DNA of 45,090 bases. It comes from CAYWGR01 sp964458015. Its GTDB lineage: Bacteria > Planctomycetota > Planctomycetia > Pirellulales > Thermoguttaceae. Within the stretch, counting starts at the first letter, position 1, and every line of letters begins with the position of its first letter. Position numbers and translations under genes: made by a program. The stretch is taken from the NCBI GenBank assembly GCA_964458015.1, contig CAYWGR010000019.1:1-45090 (forward strand). The letters are read 5' to 3'. Positions 9,029 to 17,179 of this stretch are shown here, piece by piece. The notes under the pieces are model-generated. The model did no database searches, was not told the origin of the DNA, and saw only the letters and a program-made list of their open reading frames with translations.

Positions 9029-9277
9029 TTAACGTTGCTGCCTGGAAGCTTGCATCGCCTGGTCCTGATTGTAGGCCTTCATGGCGGCGGCTTCCTTCGA
9101 CAGCTTCATCTCGGCTGCCGGTGGGAAGTACTGCACATCGTCCTTCATGTAGTACGGACTTGGCAATGTCTGGCCGCCAGTTTCAATCTGGCAGCCGGTC
9201 AGTCCGACGCCGGCCAACGCAACAAGGCCGAACAACAAAGTTCGCAGAAGGTGTTGCTGATTCAACGAGCCCTTCAT
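9029..9277 (-). CDS. Small predicted lipoprotein
   Basis: Start at ATG 9277, preceded seven bases upstream by a good GGAGG site (9284-9289 region). The 82-residue product begins MKGSLNQQHLL, has a hydrophobic stretch and a lipobox LTGC at about residues 26-29, so it should be lipidated and anchored in a membrane. The mature part is short, with a Lys/Ala/Gln-rich end (about 50-82). No conserved family is recognised. Confidence 0.7.
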   Translation of the reverse strand: MKGSLNQQHLLRTLLFGLVALAGVGLTGCQIETGGQTLPSPYYMKDDVQYFPPAAEMKLSKEAAAMKAYNQDQAMQASRQQR

Positions 9278-9611
9278 GGGGCCACCTCCGTCCATTCTGG
9301 AGTGTTTAATTTTCCCAGTCCGCCGATCCAACGCCGTGCATACAATCCATACGGCCAGCAAAACTCTCGCAATCGTTATCGTCCTAAGGGCTGAAGGGAC
9401 TTTAACGGCTTGTTAAAAAATGCGGATTAAAAAAGAAAAGAAGACCCGCCCTGAGGTTGGACCTGCCGGATACAGGCATAAACCAGAATAAATGCACTTC
9501 TAGTGGGGGGGTATACCGTGACTAAGAACTCCATCTCAGAGGCGCAACTCGATGCAACAATCTACCAAAACCGTTGCACTTGCTGCTTTGAAGAGGCGAA
9601 GACTAGGAAGA
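9278..9611. other. Intergenic gap without a gene
   Basis: This 334-base stretch lies between two minus-strand genes and should hold the lipoprotein promoter. It contains an A-rich tract near 9415-9445 and a run of seven G at about 9505. No ORF, tandem repeat or convincing terminator was seen. Confidence 0.4.
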
Positions 9612-10193
9612 CTAGCGAGAAGTGCCCAGCTTCTTCATCAGCCAGCCCATGTTGCGAGCAAGGGTTTTGACGGTGCCCATGCCTTCCGCGTCGTTCTGAA
9701 CCTCACCTTTTTCGCGGCCGAAGGCAACGTTCCAATAGGTGGAACCCGGCACGATCATCTCGCTGATGAGAAAGAAGTAGTTCAACTGGGCGAAAGTGAA
9801 GTTCTGGCCCGCTCGCCGGGCAACGACAATCGCCGCGCCGACCTTCCGACGCAACAGATCGGGATGTCGCCGAGCGACGTAGCCCACGCGATCCAGCAGC
9901 GACATGATTTGCGGCGTGGCCGAGCCGAAGTAGACTGGCGAGCCGATCAAAATGCCGTCGGCCTCGGCGAATTTTTCGAGAATGCCATCGAATGCCGGAT
10001 CCTTTTGAACGCAACGCATCGTATCCGCCTTGAAGCAACCGCCACATGCGTTGCAGGGCTGGATCGGCCGGTCGGCCAACGAAAGAAACTCGACATCCAG
10101 CCCCTCTTCGGCCAAAACACCGAGCGCGGCTTGGATCAGGATTTCGGTATTTCCTCCGTGTCGTGGGCTACCGGAGATGCCTAGCACTTTCAT
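9612..10193 (-). CDS. Flavodoxin-like NAD(P)H-dependent FMN oxidoreductase
   Basis: A 193-residue protein beginning MKVLGISGSPRHGGNTEIL, the FMN-phosphate loop (GSPR.GGNT) of the NADPH-dependent FMN reductase / iron-sulfur flavoprotein family. A Cys-rich segment CNACGGCFKADTMRC (about 48-62) is typical of the subgroup that can carry an iron-sulfur centre or reactive thiols. GSPVYFGSATPQ (about 88-99) is the second flavin-contact loop. The start lies ten bases after the DJ-1/PfpI gene, so the pair is an operon, probably for redox or carbonyl stress (inference). Confidence 0.88.
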   Translation of the reverse strand: MKVLGISGSPRHGGNTEILIQAALGVLAEEGLDVEFLSLADRPIQPCNACGGCFKADTMRCVQKDPAFDGILEKFAEADGILIGSPVYFGSATPQIMSLLDRVGYVARRHPDLLRRKVGAAIVVARRAGQNFTFAQLNYFFLISEMIVPGSTYWNVAFGREKGEVQNDAEGMGTVKTLARNMGWLMKKLGTSR

Positions 10194-10203
10194 GATTGGA
10201 TTC

Positions 10204-10791
10204 CTACGGCTCGATCTTCGTGCCGAGCACTTCTAAAAACTTGCGTATCCATTCGGGATGGCCGGGCCAGGCTGCGGCAGTGACAAGATTGCCATCGACC
10301 ACGGCATTGCTGAACGAGGCGTTCACGTCGATCCATTGGCCGCCGCCAAGGATCAATTCCGGCTTTACGGCGGGGTAGGCCGTGCAGCATTTGCCTTTCA
10401 ACACTCCCGCGGCAACGAGAATTTGCTGTCCATGGCAAACCGCGGCAATCGGTTTGTGCGTCGAAGCAAAATGCCGAACAATCTGCAACACACGATCGTT
10501 GAGCCGCAGATACTCGGGCGAACGTCCGCCGGGGATTACCAAGGCGTCGTAATCGGCGGGATCAACGGCATCGAAATCGGCGGTCAGCGCGAAGTTGTGG
10601 CCGGGCTTTTCGCTATACGTTTGATCGCCCACAAAATCGTGGACGGCGGTGCGAACCGTTTGGCCCGCATGTTTATCAGGGCACACGGCATCCACGTGAT
10701 GCCCCACCATCAGCAACATCTGAAACGGAACCATGGCCTCGTAATCTTCAACGTAATCGCCGACCAGCATCAGGATTCGTTTACTTGCCAT
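10204..10791 (-). CDS. DJ-1/PfpI family protein
   Basis: A 195-residue single-domain protein of the class I glutamine-amidotransferase-like fold. DALVIPGGR (about 82-90) and AAVCHGQQIL (116-125) mark the family; Cys119 is at the nucleophile elbow with His120 next to it and an acidic partner near residues 15-18. Members include proteases, glyoxalase/deglycase-type and chaperone proteins, so the substrate cannot be assigned. It sits between a small membrane protein (nine-base gap) and the flavodoxin-like gene (ten-base gap) in one minus-strand operon. Confidence 0.9.
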   Translation of the reverse strand: MASKRILMLVGDYVEDYEAMVPFQMLLMVGHHVDAVCPDKHAGQTVRTAVHDFVGDQTYSEKPGHNFALTADFDAVDPADYDALVIPGGRSPEYLRLNDRVLQIVRHFASTHKPIAAVCHGQQILVAAGVLKGKCCTAYPAVKPELILGGGQWIDVNASFSNAVVDGNLVTAAAWPGHPEWIRKFLEVLGTKIEP

Positions 10792-10800
10792 GTTCTTGCC

Positions 10801-11064
10801 TTATTTCTCGGTGATCTTAGCCGCTTCATATTGTTCCGGCTTGGCGCGTTCGCGGCGATTGCTCGATCGGCAGACGAAGAGCATTCCCAGGCCGACGCCC
10901 AGCAGCACAATGGCATAAGGCAGGACGTAAGATCCGCCGCCATTGTCTTCTTTTTTCGCGATTCCCGCTTGGGCCAAGGCCGTCCCATGGACAGCCAGCC
11001 AGCCGACCATTGCCAACGCGGCAATTCTCGCCTTAACCAAAACAATTTTCCAGTCACACATCAT
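10801..11064 (-). CDS. Small signal-peptide membrane protein
   Basis: The most sensible start is ATG 11064 or the next ATG (11061), giving about 87 residues; the longer frame from 11115 puts extra residues before the hydrophobic leader. An N-terminal signal-like segment ends near ALAQA, a second membrane segment (YAIVLLGVGLGMLFVC) follows, and the tail is basic (RSSNRRERAKPE). It is first in the operon with the DJ-1 and flavodoxin-like genes. Function unknown. Confidence 0.6.
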   Translation of the reverse strand: MMCDWKIVLVKARIAALAMVGWLAVHGTALAQAGIAKKEDNGGGSYVLPYAIVLLGVGLGMLFVCRSSNRRERAKPEQYEAAKITEK

Positions 11065-11187
11065 TGGGCTCCCAAAAAATAGACACCCTTCTATTATAGG
11101 CACATGGTCAGGCATTGCAACTAGCCTGTTTTCCCTAAAGAAGGACTACAAATTCGCAATTTTGGGCGTTCGCGCAACAGAAACTAT

Positions 11188-11589
11188 TTAGGCCCCCGCA
11201 GCCAAAAAGACCGTGCATTGAAAGTCAATCACCATTTCCCAGGATCCGTCGTCGCGATGCTGCTCGAAGTCGTTTATCCGCTGCATAAGCTGGACGACAT
11301 CGCTATCGGCCAGATTGAATGTCGAGCGGTCGAACGCTTTTTTGATCTGGTGGATAATTGCCGCCGCGGGGTCGTGTTCCGCATGAAGCACACGGATCCG
11401 CAATGCCACGATATCAATCGCCGATCCGTCGGTTGCATAAGAATCGGGCTTGTCGCTTTCCTTGGTAACGACGGCCAATGGCAGCGAGGCATGATGACTT
11501 GCGCCGGTGAAAACTCGTTCCGCCGGCAAAAGGGCGTTCAAGGCGGTTGCCTCGGCCCAGCGCGTGTGGACAACTTGCATCAAATTCAT
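11188..11589 (-). CDS. Phage tail-completion-like protein (DUF3168-like)
   Basis: A 133-residue protein, the last gene of the phage block. Its pattern (helical N-terminus, LPAERVFTGASHHASLPLAVV, ending in the beta strand SWEMVIDFQCTVFL) resembles the DUF3168/tail-terminator family that caps the head-proximal end of the tail. Its ATG overlaps the stop of the upstream gene by four bases. Assignment rests on pattern and position; no tail tube or tape-measure gene follows. Confidence 0.55.
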   Translation of the reverse strand: MNLMQVVHTRWAEATALNALLPAERVFTGASHHASLPLAVVTKESDKPDSYATDGSAIDIVALRIRVLHAEHDPAAAIIHQIKKAFDRSTFNLADSDVVQLMQRINDFEQHRDDGSWEMVIDFQCTVFLAAGA

Positions 11590-12263
11590 CGCATGACCCT
11601 TACTTCGATGGTTTGCAATTCGCCAATTCGCTCCGCACCGCTCGTTTTAATCACGGTGTAGACGGTTCCGTCGGGCCCTCGAATGCAACAGGTATGGTCC
11701 AAATCCAATGCTTCCTCGACAAAAATGCGATAGCGGACTTTGGAACCATGCGTTTCCGTCGTGGCGTCGCTTTGCACGTCCCAAGGTTGGATTCTGGCCC
11801 TGACGCCGGATTTCCACAGTCTCCACAACGGCACGGCCGCTCCGTAGGGGCTTTTCGTATAGCTTGCCTTCAGAACGCTGATGGTGTCGTCCAATCCAAA
11901 CGCAATGGCAACATTACGCGCTTCGCATCGCCAGCGACTACCGAAAGTCAATCGCTTAACGTTCAGGATCGTCCACCGTTCGCCATCGCCGTCAATGATC
12001 ACATCGCCCAACCGAGGCTCCTCGGTCAATTCGGCGATCGGCAAGTGCCAAACGATATCGGCGGCCGTGTGATGACCGCCGCCGGGCACTTTTTTGTTGA
12101 CATCGCCTCCGGTGATGATCGAGGCCTCGCTGACGGACAAGATCCGCCGCAATGCATGAGGCACCGAAACGCCGGCGGCTGCCGTTGCATTTCCACGCCG
12201 CAGCAACGTAATCGGTTCCAGCCCATCGGCTACGGTCAGAAAATCATCTGAAGGGTCAAACAT
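11586..12263 (-). CDS. Phage head-closure/head-tail joining-like protein
   Basis: This 225-residue protein has a beta-rich region (about 60-105: GDVIIDGDGERWTILNVKR) and a second similar block near 140-220 (GPDGTVYTVIKTSGAERIG). This looks like two copies of a head-tail adaptor fold (residues inside an INGxxYxI-type pattern). Such proteins close the connector after DNA packaging. The position between capsid-region genes and a DUF3168-like gene fits. The duplication is my reading of the pattern and needs a structural comparison. Confidence 0.5.
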   Translation of the reverse strand: MFDPSDDFLTVADGLEPITLLRRGNATAAAGVSVPHALRRILSVSEASIITGGDVNKKVPGGGHHTAADIVWHLPIAELTEEPRLGDVIIDGDGERWTILNVKRLTFGSRWRCEARNVAIAFGLDDTISVLKASYTKSPYGAAVPLWRLWKSGVRARIQPWDVQSDATTETHGSKVRYRIFVEEALDLDHTCCIRGPDGTVYTVIKTSGAERIGELQTIEVRVMR

Positions 12264-12340
12264 GGGAGGTAAGCGTTTGAATGATGTTATTGGAGATCAT
12301 AAAAATGTTCAATTTTCAAGAACCAATGTTCAATACACTT

Positions 12341-12396
12341 GAACATTGAACATTGAACATTCGACATTGAACATTCGGCATTCGACATTCGGCATT
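12341..12396. repeat. Eight tandem heptamers of GAACATT type
   Basis: Units read GAACATT three times, CGACATT, GAACATT, CGGCATT, CGACATT, CGGCATT, uninterrupted. The array lies between two phage structural genes and is related to the arrays at 5171 and 26479. Confidence 0.8.
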
Positions 12397-12400
12397 GGCT

Positions 12401-12616
12401 TTATTGCGTGTACCCTTGCGATCTTACCTCCACCGGCCTCTCGACGGCCAAGGCTTCGTTGCACCAATCCACCATTCGTTGAAGCTGGGCGAGATAATCA
12501 CCCCAGGCGACCAACTGCCCGTCCACTTGGTACGTGGGCTTGGGTTGTGCGGTAATTTCCACGATCCGGGCCAATGTCTGGCTCTTAATGCTTTCAATGG
12601 TTGCGGCGTCGCTCAT
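12401..12616 (-). CDS. Small hypothetical phage protein
   Basis: A 71-residue acidic to neutral protein with a helical pattern (IESIKSQTLARIVEITAQP, then YLAQLQRMVDWCNEAL). The ATG overlaps the stop of the preceding gene by four bases, so it is translated with it. Not a family I recognise; coupling within the structural operon suggests a virion or assembly role. Confidence 0.65.
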   Translation of the reverse strand: MSDAATIESIKSQTLARIVEITAQPKPTYQVDGQLVAWGDYLAQLQRMVDWCNEALAVERPVEVRSQGYTQ

Positions 12617-13506
12617 AATACATTCATCCTGAATCGAACGAGGATGCGTTCACCTACAACCGGCGTTAAGGCATATTCCACCAGATAGTTGCGCCCGGCG
12701 ATGGTGAAAGCGTTATAGATGGAAACGGGAATCGTATGGCGGAAGTTATATTCACTGGCTTGCGCATCGCTTTGCAGCGTATCGAACAGCACATCGGCCG
12801 GCGCAAGCGATACGTTCGTGTGTCCGGCCACGGCCGTCCGCTTGTCGGGATCATTTTGGTCAAGCAAATAAATGTTGTAGAGGATGCTCGACACATCGGC
12901 CTGGTGAATGTCCGCGCCGTTCAAGGCGACGTAGGCGCAAAGCCGCGCGGAATGGTTTTTGAAGACCGGCACATAAATATCTTCATCCCCGACAAGCTTG
13001 TTGATCGTTGAAACGACGGGCCCCAGCACGGCGGTTGCATCCGCCAAGCTCATGCCGGACCTTGGCGCGTTGACGAGCGTTGATGCCGGAAATGCACCGG
13101 TATAATTGCTTGCATTGGCGTCGGCCCCATAACCGGCGGGCGGAGTCGCCGGCAGGGTGTTTACCTGAACGCCCGCTCCGACGTCCGCCGTCTGGTTGAC
13201 GCTCGCCGCCGTCAATGCAGGCGTTGCCACGTCGAACAGTTTTTTGAACGCCGCCGCCAGGTATCCCGTTCCCGTCTCGGTAAGAGTGTTGCCGAGAATT
13301 TCTCGGAGATTGGCCCCTACAGTCAGATTGGCGTTCAACACAGGCAGATGCCCGGCGGTGCCCATCGCCGTGCTTCCCAGCTCATCCAGAAAGCCGGCCC
13401 TCGCGGACGTGAAGCCTTGTGCCGTCAACGCTGCTTGTATGTCGGATTGCGTCATAAGAGAACCCAGAAAAAGTTCGTCGAGCGTCATGTTTCTTTCCCG
13501 CTCCAT
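12613..13506 (-). CDS. Phage structural protein, unrecognised
   Basis: A 297-residue protein (or about 291 from the internal ATG MTLDELFLG). The N-terminal third has ARAGFLDELGS, close to the AGYLDNL motif often seen in phage fibre and neck proteins. The C-terminal half (about 170-297) is a compact predicted beta-rich domain (EDIYVPVFKNHSARLCAYV; FRHTIPVSIYNAFTIAGR). Located between the fibre-like gene and the small coupled gene, so probably a virion component. The exact role is not evident. Confidence 0.6.
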   Translation of the reverse strand: MERERNMTLDELFLGSLMTQSDIQAALTAQGFTSARAGFLDELGSTAMGTAGHLPVLNANLTVGANLREILGNTLTETGTGYLAAAFKKLFDVATPALTAASVNQTADVGAGVQVNTLPATPPAGYGADANASNYTGAFPASTLVNAPRSGMSLADATAVLGPVVSTINKLVGDEDIYVPVFKNHSARLCAYVALNGADIHQADVSSILYNIYLLDQNDPDKRTAVAGHTNVSLAPADVLFDTLQSDAQASEYNFRHTIPVSIYNAFTIAGRNYLVEYALTPVVGERILVRFRMNVL

Positions 13507-13525
13507 TTACTGCACTTAGATAAAA

Positions 13526-15097
13526 TCACCAGGAGGCCAATGCCGCGCGTTGCCACGTGTTGGTTGCAACGCAGATATAGATGTAGCCGTTGACGATGCG
13601 GATTTCACCCAAGGCGCCTGTGTCGGAGGATGAAGATGGGGCGGTGTTGAGTGCCGACAGTTTGAATTGCGTAGCCGTGACCGAGCCGGAGACCGTGCAT
13701 CCGCTTGCACTGAATCTGGCGACTTCGGAACCGGCGGCACTTATCCGTACCGCGCCGGATGCATAATAAATTCCGTAGTTAGCGGCGCTGCTAAAGGAAA
13801 AGGCCGGCGTTGAAGCCGTTCCCCAACCCAGTTGAGCATATCCGCCCGAGGTGATGGTGGCCTGTCCGCTGGAGCCGATTGTCATGGCTCCGGTAATTGC
13901 GGTCGTTCCGCCGCTAGGTGCGATGGTTAAATTTCCAGAGCTGTTTGTCGTCCATGAAGCATAATGCGTCGAATCGTAGGACAGACGCAGTTGTTCCATG
14001 GTTGATAGAGATTCCAGTTTGGCATTCGGGGCCGATGTGCCTATACCGACGTTGCCACCGATGGGATTCAAGAGAATAGGATAAGTATTGTTGAGATAGT
14101 CCCTATGCGTTGCCTGTATCCAAAGGCCATAGGGACTTGATGATTGCAGCCCCATATCCCCTACTATCCCACCCGAATTATTCTGCAATCTTAAAAAGGC
14201 TGTAGTATTAGCTCCAGAACCGGAAGCCATTACGTCGGCGGCCGCCCTGCTAATTTCAAATTTGGCGTTGGGATCCGACACCCCAAGTCCAAGCCTAGAG
14301 GCCGTCGTAATTCGCATCACTTCGACGGAGTTGTTCACACGAAAGACGAACGGATGGTTCGTCATTGTTGCGAGCCATCCATACCCGCTCACCGAGGTTC
14401 CGAAAACAAGTTCGACGTTATTGGTCGTGTCCCTTGCGAGATAGTACGCTCCAGTTGCTCCAAAAAGCCCAATGGTTCGATTATAATAAGTTTCACCATG
14501 CACTGTCGTTTCGGGCGTACCAACGCAAAATCTCATGGTAGGTGCACAGCCAACACCCACATAACTGTTCGTCGTGTCGATCGTGACGACATTCGTCATA
14601 CTGTCCGCCTTGTTGAATTGGAGGGCGGCGGTTCCATCCGAGGCCGGAGAGATTTTGTTGCCGATCAAAGAGGCGATGGTCGGCGTTGTCAACGTAGGCG
14701 AGGCATTGCAAACGATGCTACCCGAGCCCGTTGTCGTATTGCCCAGCAGCGTTGCGCCGGCGTTGTAGGGTTGGAAATCGCCACTGTCGGCCAATGCCGC
14801 CGAACCGAGAAGATGGAAATTCGCATCGATCAATCCCTGCGGATTGCTACTCAGAAAGGCAACTTGGCCCGACCCCGCCGGTATGGCAGCCGTCGTTTCC
14901 AGATGCGTGGCATCCGTTACCGAGGCGATGGTGTAATCGGTCGAACTGCCGACAAACCGAAAGGATTGCCCCACGAGTGAAGAAGCGAACTCCGTGCCTA
15001 TGCCCACGACGGACATTGTACCGTCCGTGGTAAAAGTGCCGGTGAATCGTGGCGCCCAAAGTCCGGCGTCGGTCATCGCTAAAGTAAAAATCGCCAT
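13526..15097 (-). CDS. Tail-fibre-like virion protein
   Basis: A 523-residue Ser/Thr/Gly/Asn-rich, repetitive protein typical of phage fibres. GNVGIGTSAPNAKLE (near residue 350) and the similar LGLGVSDPNAKFE (near 270) are motifs common in fibre and S74-type tailspike proteins. The C-terminal end (LGEIRIVNGYIYICVATNTW) is a short beta tip seen in many fibre and adhesin-like proteins. No S74 autoprotease or enzymatic domain is visible. The gene lies directly after the capsid gene rather than after tail genes, so it may instead be a capsid-surface fibre. Confidence 0.7.
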   Translation of the reverse strand: MAIFTLAMTDAGLWAPRFTGTFTTDGTMSVVGIGTEFASSLVGQSFRFVGSSTDYTIASVTDATHLETTAAIPAGSGQVAFLSSNPQGLIDANFHLLGSAALADSGDFQPYNAGATLLGNTTTGSGSIVCNASPTLTTPTIASLIGNKISPASDGTAALQFNKADSMTNVVTIDTTNSYVGVGCAPTMRFCVGTPETTVHGETYYNRTIGLFGATGAYYLARDTTNNVELVFGTSVSGYGWLATMTNHPFVFRVNNSVEVMRITTASRLGLGVSDPNAKFEISRAAADVMASGSGANTTAFLRLQNNSGGIVGDMGLQSSSPYGLWIQATHRDYLNNTYPILLNPIGGNVGIGTSAPNAKLESLSTMEQLRLSYDSTHYASWTTNSSGNLTIAPSGGTTAITGAMTIGSSGQATITSGGYAQLGWGTASTPAFSFSSAANYGIYYASGAVRISAAGSEVARFSASGCTVSGSVTATQFKLSALNTAPSSSSDTGALGEIRIVNGYIYICVATNTWQRAALASW

Positions 15098-15222
15098 GAT
15101 ATGCGAGCAGCCTGATTGGATGGTGCGATAGTTTCAAAGCAAACCGTTGGCCGGGGGGCAAACGTCGGCATGACAATGGCAACCCATGTCGTTCCAACGC
15201 TGCCCCCCGGCGTTCCGTTCAT
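15079..15222 (-). CDS. Possible 47-residue ORF between capsid and fibre genes
   Basis: The frame from ATG 15222 fills the gap after the capsid stop and overlaps the fibre gene by 19 bases. The product (MNGTPGGSVGTTWVAIVMPT...) has no recognised domain. No strong ribosome-binding site precedes it; position and the end overlap are the only support. Confidence 0.3.
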   Translation of the reverse strand: MNGTPGGSVGTTWVAIVMPTFAPRPTVCFETIAPSNQAARISWRFLL

Positions 15223-15232
15223 CAAGACATCA

Positions 15233-16420
15233 CTAGGAGCCGCTGCCCGCGCCCGTGCTTCGGACGATGTAGCGGGGATTGATCACCGCGGCGGCGCCGC
15301 GTTCACTGGCCTTGAATCGGACGAGGATGTCCTGATTAAAATCGGCCTCGCTGTTCATGGGCGATTGCGTCACCGTGATCGGCCAGTTTTCCATGTAGGC
15401 GAACGCCTTGCGGAAGTCGCCGATAAACCACCACTTTTTGGCATCCGCCGCGTCGTAGCCGCTGGCCATGATCCGGCGATAGGCCAGCCGGCTTTCGACG
15501 ACGGTGTAGTTGCCCAGCGGATTGGCGGCCACGGTGGTCGTCATATTGCCCGTCGGAGCATAGTGAATCTCCGCCGCATTGAAGATGCGGTGCGCCGCAT
15601 GACGATATGCAGGCGTCACCAGCACGGTGGTCGCCTGGATCAACACGGGTTCGTTCGTGTTCGGGTCCGGGATATCGGCGAACAATTGTTCGGCGGCATC
15701 CACGTCGGTCCAGTCGATCAATTCCTCGGTCATCTGGTTGACCCACTTGCCGTCGGGGGCCGAGCCCGTGCCGGTGTTGCTATAGGTGTTGTAGGCAGCT
15801 CCCTTCCACTTATAGTTGTTCGTCACGCCGATCAACAGGTCGATCAAACGTTTTTCCTTATTGAGGCCCAACACCTCACCGACTTCCGCGGCCCGCTGAA
15901 GAATGAGGTGCGTTCGATCGAAGAAAACCGCCTCCTTGGTGACCGGCACGATAAACCCACGCTTGGTGGTCTGCGGCGTCTCGATATAATCCTCCGCGAA
16001 ACCCAAGTTTGGATACGACATGCCGGGCCGCACTTCGGCCACCTCGTCGCTGATCCGGCCTATGCCGGGGATCTTCTCGCCGTCCAACCGCGTGGGAATC
16101 GTATCGACCAGCCGAGAGACCACGAAGGCCTCTTGTTCGTAGGCTTCCAGAATCTTCGATTGCACCACCTGGCCGGTAATGTTCGAAAACGCAGTCGCAT
16201 CGACGCCGTCGCCGGCTTCCAGCAGACACGCACCGCCTTGCCGCGGGTCCATGTGCCGCACCCGCTCCGGGCTCAACGTCGCCTCGGCCAATTCGCGGAT
16301 GCTGAAATCCTCCGGCTTCAGATCGCCCTTTCGCAAGGCTTCCTGCAAATGCTCGACGGTCTTTTCAGGACCGTTCATTTCATACATGCGCTTCAACTCG
16401 CGATATTTGATCGCTCTCAC
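15233..16420 (-). CDS. Phage major capsid protein
   Basis: A 395-residue protein in the expected place: after the prohead protease and decoration genes and before fibre and head-tail genes. It has an N-terminal helical arm (residues 1-65) and a body rich in beta strands with GQVVQSKILEAYEQEAF, TTKRGFIVPVTKEAVFFD and an ILVRFKASERGAAAV C-terminal strand. These fit an HK97-fold capsid of the Mu gpT-like or related type. It would form the procapsid shell with the protease and scaffold. The family is inferred from sequence pattern and synteny; confidence in the role is good. Confidence 0.8.
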   Translation of the reverse strand: MRAIKYRELKRMYEMNGPEKTVEHLQEALRKGDLKPEDFSIRELAEATLSPERVRHMDPRQGGACLLEAGDGVDATAFSNITGQVVQSKILEAYEQEAFVVSRLVDTIPTRLDGEKIPGIGRISDEVAEVRPGMSYPNLGFAEDYIETPQTTKRGFIVPVTKEAVFFDRTHLILQRAAEVGEVLGLNKEKRLIDLLIGVTNNYKWKGAAYNTYSNTGTGSAPDGKWVNQMTEELIDWTDVDAAEQLFADIPDPNTNEPVLIQATTVLVTPAYRHAAHRIFNAAEIHYAPTGNMTTTVAANPLGNYTVVESRLAYRRIMASGYDAADAKKWWFIGDFRKAFAYMENWPITVTQSPMNSEADFNQDILVRFKASERGAAAVINPRYIVRSTGAGSGS

Positions 16421-16483
16421 GTTCTTCTCCTAAAGCAAGGTCTAAAAATTTAATTGGATAATTGGAAGTGAAAACTCAGGAAG

Positions 16484-16547
16484 CTAGTCCCTACCCCCTA
16501 ATCCCTACCCCCTAATCCCTAATCCCTAATCCCTATCTTCTAATCCC
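16484..16547. repeat. CCCTAAT-type heptamer array
   Basis: CTAGTCC, then CTACCCC and CTAATCC units repeat at seven-base spacing between the capsid and decoration genes. It belongs to the same family as the arrays at 18228 and 44857. Confidence 0.75.
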
Positions 16548-16553
16548 TTCCCA

Positions 16554-17039
16554 TCACGCGCTGGCGGGACTGCCGCCCTCGACGCCGCCGGTCATCACAG
16601 TCGAACGAATATCGACCAACACGCTGGTCGTTGCCGCAGCCTGCCGCTTGGCGATGCGTCCGATCGCATATTTGCTTGCACTGACTTTCGCCACTTGCTG
16701 ATTCAACAACGCCGTGCCGGCCGTGTTTTCGTCTGCGCCGACCATGTCGCCCAGCTCGAATGTGCCGCTCGGGCAATCGAACTCGAATACGCCGGTGGTT
16801 GCCACGCGAATCGGCGAAGTGTCGCCGTTGCGGCTGCGCTGCATGGCCACGCCGAGGAAGACGTCGGCAAACGCCTCTTGGTTCGCCGCTTCCGTCCCGA
16901 GGTCGGCAATGCCCGACGCCTGCTTGGCATCGTCGGTGTCCTGCCACACCAAGTCGCCGATTTCAATCACCGTGGCCGAATCCACCGAAGCCACCACGGG
17001 ATTCGTATCTCCATAACGCCATCGCATCTTGTCGCTCAT
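16554..17039 (-). CDS. Capsid decoration/cement protein (DUF2190-like)
   Basis: A 161-residue beta-rich protein, MSDKMRWRYGDTNPVVASV onwards. GDLVWQDT, FELGDMVGAD and YAIGRIAKR fit the small cement proteins (DUF2190/gpD-like) that stabilise expanded capsids. It sits directly before the major capsid gene in transcription order, as in many siphophages. Stop and start are clear; the role is inferred from pattern plus synteny. Confidence 0.65.
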   Translation of the reverse strand: MSDKMRWRYGDTNPVVASVDSATVIEIGDLVWQDTDDAKQASGIADLGTEAANQEAFADVFLGVAMQRSRNGDTSPIRVATTGVFEFDCPSGTFELGDMVGADENTAGTALLNQQVAKVSASKYAIGRIAKRQAAATTSVLVDIRSTVMTGGVEGGSPASA

Positions 17040-17141
17040 TCCAAATTCTCCAAAAAAGGTTCACTATTTATGGTCAGAAGTCGGAGTTTGGCGATTCATT
17101 AAAAGAGTCCACAGTTCCCAAAATCGCCACCTGCCGCTTCG

Positions 17142-17177
17142 CACTAACCACTAGCCACTTACCACTAGCCACTAGTG
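17142..17177. repeat. CACTAGC-type heptamer array
   Basis: Units CACTAAC, CACTAGC, CACTTAC, CACTAGC, CACTAGT in tandem just after the prohead-protease stop, same family as 24880-24913 and 27820-27866 in reverse complement. Confidence 0.7.
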
Positions 17178-17179
17178 CT

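Noticed and set aside
10258..11082. 274-residue plus-strand ORF
   Set aside because: Antisense to the DJ-1/PfpI gene with its intact catalytic motifs; no domain in the plus-strand product.
15116..16453. 445-residue plus-strand ORF over the capsid gene
   Set aside because: It is antisense to the well-supported major capsid gene and has no recognisable domain; His/Arg/Gly-rich composition is typical of the reverse strand of GC-rich genes.
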